Shown here: positions 17,293-26,523 of the stretch, in pieces
How positions within the stretch are numbered: the first letter of the stretch is position 1
Layout: every line of letters begins with the position of its first letter
Source of the DNA: Spirulina subsalsa FACHB-351
GTDB lineage: Bacteria; Cyanobacteriota; Cyanobacteriia; Cyanobacteriales; Spirulinaceae
Assembly: GCF_026130165.1 (NCBI RefSeq)
Contig: NZ_JAIHOM010000021.1
Location: 1 to 53,306, forward strand
DNA length: 53,306 nucleotides
Reading direction: 5' to 3'
Notes under the pieces: model-generated
What the model was told of the DNA's origin: nothing
The model's database searches: none
The model's input: the letters and a program-made list of their open reading frames with translations, nothing else
Program-made: the position numbers and the translations under genes

Positions 17293-18768
17293 TTAACGGT
17301 GACGGATATAATCGTAAACTCCTACATAGGCTGTTCCGGGATGATTCCAAGAATAATCATAGGTCATGCCTTGCTTCACCAATTGACGAAAATCTTTGGG
17401 TTTTTTATACCATAAATCAATCGCCCGATCCATTGCTGATTCTAACGCTTGATTATCGGTTTGATAGAACACATAACCATTGCGTTCTTCTTCCGGTTTA
17501 TATTGTTCATAATCCCGATCAAAAACTGTGCTGACTAATCCTCCAACACCTCGCACCACAGGCACAGCACCATAGCGTAGCCCAATCATTTGGGTCAGAC
17601 CACAGGGTTCATAATTACTCGGCACTACGATAATATCGGCGGCCGCATAAATGAGGTGAGATAGTTCTTCATTAAAGCCCAATTCTAAATGACAATCTGG
17701 ATTATCATTTAAAAAGCTTTTTTCGTGAGCAAACCAAGAGTTAATTCCCGGTTCTGTCGCTGAACCTAATAACACAAACTGCGCCCCTTTATGAAGAGCA
17801 TAATAAATTGCATGGTGAACTAAATGCACGCCTTTTTGTTCATCTAAGCGTCCAATAAACGCGACTAAGGGTTTATTATCATGTCCTAACCAAAGTCGTT
17901 CCCGTAAGGCTTTTTTATTCATTAACTTGCCTTTGAGGTTAGTGGGGCTGTAGTGGTAGGGAAGATACCGATCGGATTCAGGACTCCAGACATCATAATC
18001 AATGCCGTTGAGAATCCCGCCAAACTTATGCTGGTGTTTTCTGATCGTCTCGCCTAAACCATAGCTGATATCAGTATGATGGGCTTCCCAAGCGTGGTGA
18101 GGTGAGACGGTATTGAAATAATTAGAGTAAACAATCCCCCCTTTCATTAAATTAATGGCAAAGGGGTTAAAATTATCCCGTAAGCGCTCGTAATCAAAGT
18201 AATAGGTTTCGCGATTTAATCCTGTTGCCCAGAGGATATTTGTGCCTGCAATCCCTTGATGTTTAAAGTTGTGGATGGTGTAACAAACCCGTTGGGTGTC
18301 CATGCCATGATATTTATAAATCTCATAAAGCATGACGGGTAATAAACCTGTTTGCCAATCATGACAGTGAATCACATCGGGGTGCTTATTGGTTTTCAGG
18401 AGGAATTCTAAAGCGGCTTTACTAAAAAAGGCAAACCGTAAATGATCGTCCAAACAGCCGTAATAACAACCCCGATTGAAAAAGTTATCGGGGGAGTGAG
18501 GTTCAATAAAGAAACATTGCCGTCCATAGACCCAGCCGCAATACACTGTACAGGGAATTGCCCCGTCGTACCAGTTGACGGTCAAGTTGGCATAGGCTTC
18601 GTGGAGTCCCCAAATATGGTCATAGCGCATAGAATCATACTTGGGGAGGATGATTTCCACGGCATGACCCCGCATCTCTAGTTCTCGACTCAAGCCAAAG
18701 ACCACATCCCCTAAGCCACCCGCTTTGATGACTGGAGCGCATTCTGAGGCAACCTGAACAATGTACAT
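17293..18768 (-). CDS. glgA: Glycogen synthase (GlgA family, GT5)
   Basis: 491 residues from ATG 18768, which is preceded by GAGGAG at proper spacing; a GTG two codons earlier is too close to that site. MYIVQVASECAPVIKAGGLGDVV holds the ADP-glucose-binding KxGGLGDV loop (K15). The C-terminal Rossmann domain has FIGRLDEQKGVHLV, the E-containing VPSNYEPCGLTQMIGLRYG motif of retaining glycosyltransferases, and GGLVSTV. It extends alpha-1,4-glucan chains from ADP-glucose. Cyanobacteria commonly have two GlgA types; which one this is cannot be decided without alignment. It is a single gene here, separate from the debranching-type enzyme at 6.6 kb. Confidence 0.93.
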   Translation of the reverse strand: MYIVQVASECAPVIKAGGLGDVVFGLSRELEMRGHAVEIILPKYDSMRYDHIWGLHEAYANLTVNWYDGAIPCTVYCGWVYGRQCFFIEPHSPDNFFNRGCYYGCLDDHLRFAFFSKAALEFLLKTNKHPDVIHCHDWQTGLLPVMLYEIYKYHGMDTQRVCYTIHNFKHQGIAGTNILWATGLNRETYYFDYERLRDNFNPFAINLMKGGIVYSNYFNTVSPHHAWEAHHTDISYGLGETIRKHQHKFGGILNGIDYDVWSPESDRYLPYHYSPTNLKGKLMNKKALRERLWLGHDNKPLVAFIGRLDEQKGVHLVHHAIYYALHKGAQFVLLGSATEPGINSWFAHEKSFLNDNPDCHLELGFNEELSHLIYAAADIIVVPSNYEPCGLTQMIGLRYGAVPVVRGVGGLVSTVFDRDYEQYKPEEERNGYVFYQTDNQALESAMDRAIDLWYKKPKDFRQLVKQGMTYDYSWNHPGTAYVGVYDYIRHR

Positions 18769-18925
18769 ACTCACTCCTCAACTGTTTGCTGGACGAATTT
18801 CGCCTTTACAATTTTTTATATTTTTATAATGTATTACAGAGAATGCCGCAAACCCTAAAGAGGGACAGTAAATTGTAAAAAGTTGGTTTAGGGTGGAGCA
18901 GGATACTGTCTCGCAATTTAGAACG

Positions 18926-20104
18926 ATGGGTCAATCTTACGAACTCGGTAGTTTACAGGATGAGCAAGACTTTCAGCGCTTGGGGGATATTCTCTGTCAA
19001 TCCTTCCGGGTGTTAAAAAGCGATTGGTTAGATTATTCTCGGATCATTGGTTTAGAGAACTTTCGGGTTTTGCGAGGGGGGCAGGGAGTTGTCGGGGGCT
19101 TGGTGGTGTATCCGATGGGGCAGTGGTGGGGGGGGGAATGCCTGCCGTTGGCGGGGATTGCGGCGGTGGGGATTGCCCCGGAGTATCGGGGACAGGGGGC
19201 GGCAAGGTGTTTGATGGAACAGACGTTACGGGAGGTCTATGAGCGGGAGTTTCCCTTGTCGGCACTCTATGCGGCTACTCAGCCGTTGTATCGGAGTGTG
19301 GGCTATGAACAGGGGGGAACTCGTTGTTATTGGCAGGTGCCCTTAGAGGGCTGGGCGGGAATTCAGGGCTGCTTGCCGATGGTCCGGTTGGCGGATGAGG
19401 AGATTTTAGGGCATTGTGAGGGGGTATATCGGCAGTTTGCGGCGCGTTGTTCGGGGTATTTGGAGCGACATCCGGCCCTGTGGCAGATGATTTTACATCC
19501 GCAACAGGGGTCAGCTTTTGCCTATGGGGTGGGGGAGGTGGGAGCGCTACAGGGTTATATTGTGTTTAGTCAGCGATCGCAGACTGCGGAACGGATTCTG
19601 GATATTTGCGACTGGGCAGCCCTGACGGATGAAGCCCAGCGCACTCTCTGGCATTTTCTCTCCCTCCATCGCTCCCAGTTAGAATACTGTCGCTGGTATG
19701 GGAGTGTGATTGAGCCGCGTTTAGCTTTGTTGCCGGAACAATCGGCTCAAATCCTCTCTAGTGAGTTGTGGTTTTTGCGCATTGTTAATGTGCCGTTAGC
19801 CCTTGAATTGCGCTCCTATCCCTCCCTGATGACAACGGAGTTACATTTAGCCATTGAGGATCCGATTATTGAGGAAAATCAAGGCTGTTTTGTGTTGGAA
19901 GTGGCGGGGGGGAAAGGACGGGTGAAACGGGGCGGACGGGGGAGTTTACGGTTAAAAATTGGCAGTCTCGCGCCGTTGTATAGTGGGTTATATAGTGCGG
20001 CACAATTGAGTCAGCGTGGGCAGTTGGAGGGGGAGGAGGCTGAGATTGCGATCGCTTCTCAAGTCTTTGGGTCTTCCCTGCCTGCTATGCCTGATTTGTT
20101 TTAA
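18926..20104 (+). CDS. Eis-like GNAT family N-acetyltransferase
   Basis: 392 residues from ATG 18926 (a GTG at 18893 would add 11 residues). The first GNAT domain contains GIAAVGIAPEYRGQGAARCLME, the acetyl-CoA pyrophosphate-binding V..P..RG.G...L motif, and SALYAATQPLYRSVGYE. A second degenerate acetyltransferase domain and a C-terminal sterol-carrier-like region (LELRSYPSLMTTELHLAIED to the end) complete the Eis architecture of about 400 residues. Eis-type enzymes acetylate amines such as aminoglycosides or protein lysines; the substrate here is unknown. The gene is G-rich in its first half. It is convergent with the aldolase/dehydrogenase gene. Confidence 0.85.
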   Translation: MGQSYELGSLQDEQDFQRLGDILCQSFRVLKSDWLDYSRIIGLENFRVLRGGQGVVGGLVVYPMGQWWGGECLPLAGIAAVGIAPEYRGQGAARCLMEQTLREVYEREFPLSALYAATQPLYRSVGYEQGGTRCYWQVPLEGWAGIQGCLPMVRLADEEILGHCEGVYRQFAARCSGYLERHPALWQMILHPQQGSAFAYGVGEVGALQGYIVFSQRSQTAERILDICDWAALTDEAQRTLWHFLSLHRSQLEYCRWYGSVIEPRLALLPEQSAQILSSELWFLRIVNVPLALELRSYPSLMTTELHLAIEDPIIEENQGCFVLEVAGGKGRVKRGGRGSLRLKIGSLAPLYSGLYSAAQLSQRGQLEGEEAEIAIASQVFGSSLPAMPDLF

Positions 20105-20142
20105 TGGAGTGTTGATATTGATTCCCTAGCCCTTCTTCCTAT

Positions 20143-20177
20143 CCCCCCTAGCCCCCCTTGGGAAGCAGGAAGGGGGG
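20143..20177. repeat. C/G-rich palindromic repeat in convergent gap
   Basis: CCCCCCTT (20152-20159) pairs with AAGGGGGG (20170-20177) around a 10-nt loop, next to the box CCCCCCTAGCCCCCC. The same AAAGGGGGGCTAGGGGGGAT box recurs near 38584-38604. No T run follows, so it is more a dispersed palindrome than a proven terminator. Confidence 0.6.
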
Positions 20178-20197
20178 AATAATAGACCCTTGCCAGC

Positions 20198-22159
20198 CTA
20201 AATCACCCGCTCATTGCCCCCATCAATAGGAATCTGGGCGGCCGTGGTTTTGGCGAATAAATCCCCGCACATTTCGGCCACTAATTCGGCGACGGAATGG
20301 CTGGTGACTTCTACCCCTAAAATATTATTGGTTTTATAGGCTTCTACCGTTAAACCGTAATGTTGCGCTCGATTGGCTAACACTTCTTCCGTCCAGATTT
20401 GGGTATCAAATACCCCGTTAGGATGGACAGAATTAAGGCGAATTTTATCTTTCCCCCACTCCAACGCGGCCACCCGCATCAGTTGATTTAAAGCCGCTTT
20501 CGAGGCAGAATAGGCCGCTGCACCAGGGCCGGGGGCGGGGACATTTTTAGAGCCAATGACCACCACTCGACCGCCTTGGGGAGCGAGTTTGAGGTAGGGG
20601 TGCGCTTCCCGCATGAGGGCCAAATTGGCATCTAGGTTAATGGACAGGACTTTGCGCCATTCACTATCGCTGAGATTGGCGATCGCACATCCCCCCGGAA
20701 AAATCCCCGCATTCAGCACCAACATATCCATTCCCCCAAAGCGCCGAACTCCTGTTTCTAGCGCCTGCATCACCTGATCCAAATTTGTCACATCACAGGT
20801 CACACCACAAAAATCAGGACGTTCCCAGAGAGACTCAATGGCCGGATTGAGATCCAAGCCCACTACTGCCGCCCCCCGTTTTAACAGAGACTCCACACAA
20901 GCTTTCCCAATCCCAGAAGCCGCCCCCGTCACCCAGGCCACCTCCCCAGTAAAGGGGGGAGGATTGCCGCCCTTACGGAGTTTCGCCTGTTCTAAGTCCC
21001 AATATTCCACCGCGAAAATGTCTTTAGCCGGGAGCGCTTGATAGCCCCCCAACTGGGTGGCGGCGGCGATAATATCCATCGTGTGGTCATAAATATCCCC
21101 TACAATGGTCGCCTCTTTAATCGTTTTTCCCACGGTACAGAGGCCCCATTCCGGGTCTAAAACCACTCGGGGGATGGGATCTAACATTTTCAACTCGGCG
21201 CTGGCGTGGGCGCGAAAATAGCCCTCATAGGCGGCTGTGTAGGCGGCAATATCTCGCCCCACGAGAGGTAAACGTTTAGTGCGAATCACATGATCTGGGG
21301 TAGCCGGGCCCTGTTGAGAGATGCTCCCAAGATCCTCCCGTTGGGCAAAGTGGAGGGTTTTGGCCGTGCGGGTGGTGGAGAGAATCACAGGAAAGCCAGC
21401 CCCTTGGGAAAGTTGCCCTCGGAAAGCGGCTAAATCTGGGGCGAGGGCGGTTTCTGGCACATCTTGAGTCACCGGGGCGAGGGTTCCCCCCTGTTGGGTA
21501 ATATAATCCTCCGCCCAACTGACTAACTCAATCATTCGTTCGTAGGATTCTTGGGCGGTTTGCCCAAAGGAAAAAATTCCATGATTCATGAGTACCATGC
21601 CAATGGTTTGGGGGCCGGCCTGGGCTTGGAAGCGTTGCGCACAGTCTCGGGCGAGATCAAACCCCGGCATAACGTAGGGAATAATCACAACGCGATCGCC
21701 ATAAATCTCCCGTACCCGCTCTAATCCTGTAGCCGTATTCGTGACCGTGATCACCGCATCGGCATGGGTATGATCCACATACTTGTAGGGGAGGATAGCA
21801 TGAAGAATCGTCTCCACCGAGGGAGAGGGAGCCGTTGCCCGCGTCATTTGGGTTTTTAGCTCATTCACCATCTGAGGGTCGGAAAGCTGCTCTAATTGAG
21901 CTAATTTGAGCAAGTGGGGCATCCGCACCGGAGCAAACCCCGCCTCTTGGATAGTCGCCAAATCCCACCCACTCCCTTTAACATAGAGTATGTCCTCTTC
22001 TTCCCCCAGTAGGTTTTTCTCCCGTACCTTGACGGAAGTATTGCCTCCCCCATGCAGCACTAAAGACGGCTCTCGTCCCAACAGTTGAGAAGTATAAACC
22101 CGTAACGCTAAATCCGTTTGATATTGTGCCGCTTCTTCGGCCGTCCAAAGACTTTGCAT
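20198..22159 (-). CDS. Bifunctional class II aldolase / short-chain dehydrogenase (RhaD-RhaE type)
   Basis: 653 residues from ATG 22159. Residues 1-~400 form a class II aldolase domain with VLHGGGNTSVKV, the zinc-ligand histidines in YVDHTHADAVITVTNT and MVLMNHGIFSFG. Residues ~420-653 form an SDR domain: cofactor loop VTGAASGIGKACVESL, LVLNAGIF, and catalytic Tyr/Lys in AAYSASKAAL (YxxxK). This fusion is known as a bifunctional rhamnulose-1-phosphate aldolase / L-lactaldehyde (alcohol) dehydrogenase family protein. In cyanobacteria the true substrate is unsettled because other rhamnose genes are usually missing, as in this window. Its start lies 49 bp from the divergent PPK2 gene. Confidence 0.9.
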   Translation of the reverse strand: MQSLWTAEEAAQYQTDLALRVYTSQLLGREPSLVLHGGGNTSVKVREKNLLGEEEDILYVKGSGWDLATIQEAGFAPVRMPHLLKLAQLEQLSDPQMVNELKTQMTRATAPSPSVETILHAILPYKYVDHTHADAVITVTNTATGLERVREIYGDRVVIIPYVMPGFDLARDCAQRFQAQAGPQTIGMVLMNHGIFSFGQTAQESYERMIELVSWAEDYITQQGGTLAPVTQDVPETALAPDLAAFRGQLSQGAGFPVILSTTRTAKTLHFAQREDLGSISQQGPATPDHVIRTKRLPLVGRDIAAYTAAYEGYFRAHASAELKMLDPIPRVVLDPEWGLCTVGKTIKEATIVGDIYDHTMDIIAAATQLGGYQALPAKDIFAVEYWDLEQAKLRKGGNPPPFTGEVAWVTGAASGIGKACVESLLKRGAAVVGLDLNPAIESLWERPDFCGVTCDVTNLDQVMQALETGVRRFGGMDMLVLNAGIFPGGCAIANLSDSEWRKVLSINLDANLALMREAHPYLKLAPQGGRVVVIGSKNVPAPGPGAAAYSASKAALNQLMRVAALEWGKDKIRLNSVHPNGVFDTQIWTEEVLANRAQHYGLTVEAYKTNNILGVEVTSHSVAELVAEMCGDLFAKTTAAQIPIDGGNERVI

Positions 22160-22208
22160 AGAACCCCTTTGTTAAATCAGATTTGCCCTTAGTATTTCAT
22201 ATTCAACG

Positions 22209-23090
22209 ATGAAAAAAACACAAATTCCCTCCTTTATCGTTCCCCCTAACACAACCGTCTCCCTCAGCAAAGATTATCGGACGGATTTTACTCCCCCGGG
22301 TCTGAAAAAACGAGAGGGGAGAGCATTGCTGGCGCAAATTGTCGAGAAGCTTTCCGACTTACAGGGCAGACTCTACGCCCAAGATACCTATGGGGTTTTG
22401 ATTTTATTTCAAGCCCTAGATGCGGCCGGGAAGGACAGCACCATTAAGCACGTCATGTCTGGGATTAATCCCCAAGGCTTTCAGGTATTTAGTTTCAAAC
22501 AACCGTCAGCCGAAGAGTTAGATCATGATTATTTGTGGCGTTATTTTAAGGCCTTACCGGAACGGGGACGCATTGGTATTTTTAACCGTTCTTACTATGA
22601 AGATGTGTTAGTGACTCGGGTTCATCCTGAGTTAATTGAGAAGCAGAAATTACCCCCTCTTGCTAAGGGGGATGGCATTTGGGAGCGGCGTTTTCGACAG
22701 ATTAATAATTTTGAACAGTATTTAGTTGAAAATGGGATTGTGGTGATTAAGTTCTTTTTGTATGTGTCGAAAGAAGAACAAAAAAGGCGATTTTTCCGAC
22801 GTATTGAACGGAAGGATAAAAACTGGAAGTTCTCGGAAAATGATGTGAAGGAACGGGCTTATTGGGATTCTTACATTTATGCTTACGAGGAGGTGTTTAA
22901 CTACACCAGCACAGAATTTGCCCCTTGGCATATTATCCCGGCGGATCATAAATGGTTTTCTCGCCTCACGGTGGGTCAAATTATTTATAATTATCTAGCT
23001 CGTTTAGATTTACATTATCCTGTGGTAACGGAGGAACATAAAAAACATATTGCTCATGCTCAAAAGATGCTAGAACAAGAGCCAGACTGA
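22209..23090 (+). CDS. ppk2: Polyphosphate kinase 2 family protein
   Basis: 293 residues from ATG 22209. The PPK2 domain shows Walker A in FQALDAAGKDSTIKHVMSG (~67-85), the lid and Walker B region FNRSYYEDVLVTRVHPE, and KFFLYVSKEEQKRRFFRR followed by WKFSENDVKERAYWDSY. These cytosolic enzymes transfer phosphate between polyphosphate and nucleotides; single-domain PPK2 proteins of this size usually phosphorylate NDP or NMP using polyphosphate, and class assignment requires alignment. It is divergent from the aldolase/dehydrogenase gene and is followed by a minisatellite. Confidence 0.93.
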   Translation: MKKTQIPSFIVPPNTTVSLSKDYRTDFTPPGLKKREGRALLAQIVEKLSDLQGRLYAQDTYGVLILFQALDAAGKDSTIKHVMSGINPQGFQVFSFKQPSAEELDHDYLWRYFKALPERGRIGIFNRSYYEDVLVTRVHPELIEKQKLPPLAKGDGIWERRFRQINNFEQYLVENGIVVIKFFLYVSKEEQKRRFFRRIERKDKNWKFSENDVKERAYWDSYIYAYEEVFNYTSTEFAPWHIIPADHKWFSRLTVGQIIYNYLARLDLHYPVVTEEHKKHIAHAQKMLEQEPD

Positions 23091-23098
23091 TAAGATTT

Positions 23099-23226
23099 AG
23101 GTAATAGGTAATAGGGAATAGGTAATAGGGAATGGGGAATAGGGAATGGGGAATAGGTAATAGGGAATAGGTAATAGGGAATAGGTAATAGGGAATAGGG
23201 AATAGGTAATAGGGAATAGGGAATAA
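23099..23226 (+). repeat. TAGGTAATAGGGAA minisatellite
   Basis: About 128 bp made of heptamer-type units (GGTAATA, GGGAATA, GGGAATG) repeated end to end, followed by an ATTGTCAATT block and CTCCCCTGCTCCCCTGCT. A sister array of the same heptamers lies at 34990-35130 in the exporter operon. Confidence 0.9.
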
Positions 23227-23282
23227 TTGTCAATTGTCAATTATCAATTCCCCTCTCCCCTGCTCCCCTGCTCCCCTGCTCC

Positions 23283-24263
23283 TTAACTCATCGAAGAGGC
23301 TTGAACGTCTGCTAAGGAAGGGGCTTCATAGAGGGGGATTTGTTCATCAATATTCCCCTCACAATCGGCCCAAATTAAAGACACTTGACAGACTTGTTGA
23401 TTTTCTAACCGCACGAGGGAAAAATTACTCAGACGGTCACTTTGGGAGGGGTTAAATAGGGGGGTGCGGGTGCGAATGCGGGGAACCGAGGCGGCATTGA
23501 GATAAACAGTATGATGGCGTTTTTGAATGGGGGTGCGTAGGCGTGCTTTGGTGTGGCGTAGATGGTGGTGCATATGGCCGAAGGTGACGAGGGGGATTTT
23601 TTTGCCGATGGTTTGGGTATGTGCGATCGCCTCCGCCAAATCAGGATCGCCGAAATCCCCACCCAACGGTTGCCAATCCCGTCCACAAATATCCTCAGCG
23701 CGATCGCCTAAACCCAAAGGTCCATTATGAGCCAAAAAAATCACCGTCTCGCAAGCCGTCCCCTGAGCCGCCGCCATGATACACTGAGCCGACTGACGAA
23801 AATTCTCAATCCCGTAGCGTTCCCGATAAAAACGGTCATTTTTCCAATCCTGACCTCCCCAACTAAACGGACGACTCCCCACCACCGACACCCCCAACTG
23901 GGGGAAATCCCGTTTCCCAAAACCGACATGAGCCTCCCCCAGTAAGTCTAATTGGGCTTGTACCCGGTCTTCTAGACGATGATCATAGGGAGACTTCTTA
24001 CGGCCCCATTCCGAGGCTGTGTACCACGCATCATGATTGCCCAAAATCGCCGCATAGGGAATCCGCAGTTGCGCAATCCGACCCACCACTTCGAGGGACT
24101 CATTGCCAAAATCCCCCACAAATAACGCCAAATCGACCCCCAAATGCTCTAGAGCCTCATTATCCTCCATTTCCCACTGCTCATGAATATCTCCAATCAC
24201 CGCAATGGTTAAAGATTGAGGAACTCCTTGCCTAGACTGTAACCCGTGACTCATGTTGATCAT
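23283..24263 (-). CDS. Metallophosphoesterase (TIGR04168-like cyanobacterial/plant family)
   Basis: 326 residues from ATG 24263, which follows GGGGGA at seven bases; upstream in-frame codons are not conserved-looking. Calcineurin-like metal motifs are in order: IAVIGDIHEQW (D and H), LFVGDFGNES (GDxxxE-like), AILGNHDAWY (GNHD), VIFLAHNGPLG and VTFGHMHHHLRH (GHxH). These form a di-metal phosphoesterase site. Length and arrangement fit the TIGR04168 family of cyanobacteria and plastids, whose substrate is unknown. The stop lies beside a minisatellite. Confidence 0.85.
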   Translation of the reverse strand: MINMSHGLQSRQGVPQSLTIAVIGDIHEQWEMEDNEALEHLGVDLALFVGDFGNESLEVVGRIAQLRIPYAAILGNHDAWYTASEWGRKKSPYDHRLEDRVQAQLDLLGEAHVGFGKRDFPQLGVSVVGSRPFSWGGQDWKNDRFYRERYGIENFRQSAQCIMAAAQGTACETVIFLAHNGPLGLGDRAEDICGRDWQPLGGDFGDPDLAEAIAHTQTIGKKIPLVTFGHMHHHLRHTKARLRTPIQKRHHTVYLNAASVPRIRTRTPLFNPSQSDRLSNFSLVRLENQQVCQVSLIWADCEGNIDEQIPLYEAPSLADVQASSMS

Positions 24264-24354
24264 GATTTTTCCCCCAGTGCATCGCCTCTCTACGCAAATC
24301 AAAATCCTAACGCATTCAGGGTGAAATTGTCCTGTTGTGGGGAGAGGGGGAATC

Positions 24355-24443
24355 AGGTTCGTAGTTGCGCTTGGGCGCCAAATTAGGTTCGTAGTTGCGC
24401 TTGGGCGCCAAATTAGGTTCGTAGTTGCGCTTGGGCGCCAAAT
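24355..24443 (+). repeat. 30-bp tandem repeat (TTCGTAGTTGCGC family), 3 copies
   Basis: Three exact-period copies of a 30-bp unit containing TTCGTAGTTGCGCTTGGGCG. The unit has the internal palindrome GCGCTTGGGCGC-like core. Other arrays: 33511-33577 (two copies, inverted) and 52595-52775 (six copies). It is followed by a CGGGAATCAGGAAT tandem stretch to 24486. Confidence 0.9.
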
Positions 24444-24508
24444 CGGGAATCGGGAATCAGGAATCGGGAATCAGGAATCGGAAATAATTCTCAATTCCCT
24501 CTTCCCCC

Positions 24509-25276
24509 TCACCGATTAGGAGGGCGATTAGGCGGGGAACTAATCATCCCTTGTAACGTACCAATTAAGACAGACAGCGCCTTATCTTGGGCGGCTAACT
24601 TGGATTCTAGTTGCTGTAACTGGGTTTTGAGTGCGGCAATATCTTGAGTATTGGTGGTTAAATCTTCGGTCAAATTTTCGGGGATTTGAGTTTGGAGCGA
24701 TCGCATCACCTGTTCAATTTCCCCTAAACGCGCTCCCTCAATCTGTTCAATACGCAACCGTTGAGTCGTTAACTCACCCTCATACAACGCCATTTGATGC
24801 TGGGCCTGTCTGAGATGAACCGTAGTCCAAGCTAAACCCGCACTGAAAGAGGCGATCGCACCCACCAACAGCCCCGTCAACCACCACAGCCGATTTTTCA
24901 GCCTCGTCAATTGCCGACCATAATAATCCGCATCAGACAACGAGACTAACTTTAACTCCCATAACTCTTGGGACAAATCATCCACCGTCTTCTCCCCCAA
25001 GGGAGGCGCTTCCCGCATTGCTGTAGGAATATAGGGTGCATTCGGTTTAAGACTCCGTCGCCGTTCCTCCAACGACAACAACTGAGGAGAGCGAGAACGA
25101 TTTTCCCTCGACTCCTTAGACGGTAACGCCTCCAACTGGGACGGATGACGCGCCAACTCCGACAAAACCGCCACCACATCAGACACCGCCACATATTGCC
25201 CCAGATCCAATTGATGTTCCGTTAAATCCGGATCCATACCCTGTCTCGACCGATAGGTTTCCTCCTGAATTGCCAT
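24509..25276 (-). CDS. Conserved hypothetical membrane protein with coiled coil
   Basis: 255 residues from ATG 25276. The N-terminal ~125 residues are hydrophilic; a single transmembrane segment occupies 131-153 (WWLTGLLVGAIASFSAGLAW). A long heptad-rich coiled coil (~155-240, with QTQIPENLTEDLTTNTQDI and LKTQLQQLESKLAAQD) follows, then a Pro-rich end. No enzymatic motif is visible. It is the last gene of a run coaD, coiled-coil protein, this gene, with a 24-bp gap to the one before it; co-transcription is likely. Function unknown. Confidence 0.7.
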   Translation of the reverse strand: MAIQEETYRSRQGMDPDLTEHQLDLGQYVAVSDVVAVLSELARHPSQLEALPSKESRENRSRSPQLLSLEERRRSLKPNAPYIPTAMREAPPLGEKTVDDLSQELWELKLVSLSDADYYGRQLTRLKNRLWWLTGLLVGAIASFSAGLAWTTVHLRQAQHQMALYEGELTTQRLRIEQIEGARLGEIEQVMRSLQTQIPENLTEDLTTNTQDIAALKTQLQQLESKLAAQDKALSVLIGTLQGMISSPPNRPPNR

Positions 25277-25300
25277 CTTGACCCCTTACCTTTTAAAAGT

Positions 25301-25972
25301 TTAACTATTCGACTCTTCGGAAGAATTACCCTGGGGTTCACCACGGAGTTGGTGACGACCATTACGAATCACCCGCAACATATCCGTCAATTGTTGTTCA
25401 ATGCGAGTCAGTACCGCATCGGCATAATCATCCGCCCCATCTTGAATATCCTCACACTCATCAATCACCACCTGACGCATTTGCTCCAACTCCTGCATCG
25501 CCTGCATCCGCATCTGCTCAATTTCCCCCAGAGTTTGACGTTGCAACTCCTCACACTCTTGAGCCACCTGTTGGCGAATTTGGGCCGCCTCCATTTCTGC
25601 TTGACGGATAATCCCCATTTCATCCAACAGTTGAGCCGCCCTCACCTGAGCCGCCTCAATAATATCTTGAGCGTACTCCTCAGCTTGCAGTAGAATTTCT
25701 TCCTTTTGACGGAGAACCTCCACCGCCTCCTCAAAAGCGCGAGGGAGATTCATCCGGATTAAGTCCAGTTGATCTAACAACTGTTCCTCATCCACCACCG
25801 TTTTCCGAGTGAAGGGAATACGGGGATTGTCGAGGATTAACTCCTCTAAACGGTTTAACTCCGCCTGTACGTCAAATTCAACACCTTGATCAGAATTCAC
25901 AATTTCCGGCTCGTTGTAGTCACTGAACTCATCGTACTCGACACTGCTCCGGGGGGGGTCTTGTTGTAGCAT
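25301..25972 (-). CDS. Coiled-coil protein, DivIVA/AtpF-like helix region
   Basis: 223 residues from ATG 25972. After an acidic N-terminus, residues ~60-190 are a nearly uninterrupted amphipathic helix ([40 protein letters not shown]), similar in texture to the second coiled coil of DivIVA and to ATP synthase b subunits; neither identity is claimed. There is no transmembrane segment. The start codon lies inside coaD, giving a 76-bp overlap, which points to translational coupling. Such coiled-coil proteins next to coaD are common in cyanobacteria as I recall, with unknown role. Confidence 0.7.
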   Translation of the reverse strand: MLQQDPPRSSVEYDEFSDYNEPEIVNSDQGVEFDVQAELNRLEELILDNPRIPFTRKTVVDEEQLLDQLDLIRMNLPRAFEEAVEVLRQKEEILLQAEEYAQDIIEAAQVRAAQLLDEMGIIRQAEMEAAQIRQQVAQECEELQRQTLGEIEQMRMQAMQELEQMRQVVIDECEDIQDGADDYADAVLTRIEQQLTDMLRVIRNGRHQLRGEPQGNSSEESNS

Positions 25973-26433
25973 TGGTAGATATTATGAGCAACATTCTCGG
26001 GGACAAGGTGATCAATCGCGCCGCCAAACTGAGCGACTTCCTTCACCACACTACTACTTAAAAAACTATACTGGTTCGATGTCGCCAAAAAAACGGTTTC
26101 GATTTCGTCCATGAGGGTTTTATTAGTATGCGCCATCTGGAGTTCTTTCTCAAAATCCGATAGCACCCTCAGACCGCGCAATAAGGCTGTCGCCCCCTGT
26201 AATCGGGCATATTCTACCGTTAAGCCATCAAAACTGTCGATCTCAATATTGGGGATGTGTTGAGTACAGATCCGAATCTGCTCTATACGTTGACTGACGG
26301 GGAAAAGGGGCTTTTTGCTGGGATTGCAGAGGACAGCCACCACGACGGAATCAAATAATTTTGATCCACGTTCAATAATATCAAGGTGTCCTAGGGTAAT
26401 GGGGTCAAAGCTACCGGGATAAATGGCTCTCAC
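25897..26433 (-). CDS. coaD: Pantetheine-phosphate adenylyltransferase
   Basis: 178 residues from GTG 26433 ([19 protein letters not shown] follows directly, so the start is secure). The nucleotidyltransferase motif TLGH (13-16) and the C-terminal [13 protein letters not shown] motif identify CoaD, the fourth step of coenzyme A synthesis (ATP + 4'-phosphopantetheine to dephospho-CoA). The core normally ends around residue 160; here a further ~18 residues overlap the next gene's start in another frame. It is the first gene of a three-gene run. Confidence 0.95.
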   Translation of the reverse strand: MRAIYPGSFDPITLGHLDIIERGSKLFDSVVVAVLCNPSKKPLFPVSQRIEQIRICTQHIPNIEIDSFDGLTVEYARLQGATALLRGLRVLSDFEKELQMAHTNKTLMDEIETVFLATSNQYSFLSSSVVKEVAQFGGAIDHLVPENVAHNIYQCYNKTPPGAVSSTMSSVTTTSRKL

Positions 26434-26523
26434 AGGGGTATTCTAGGGTAAATCGCGTACTTTGATCATTCTACCGCCCCTCGGTTGAGGGGGAGCAGCC
26501 TGCTTTTTCACCGAATCAATAAG

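Noticed and set aside
24355-24443. CRISPR array
   Set aside because: Repeats are contiguous with a 30-bp period and have no spacers; no cas genes in the window. The same holds for 52595-52775.
24337-24519. Plus-strand frame of 60 codons in the 24.4-kb repeat
   Set aside because: Encodes the repeat three times and nothing else.
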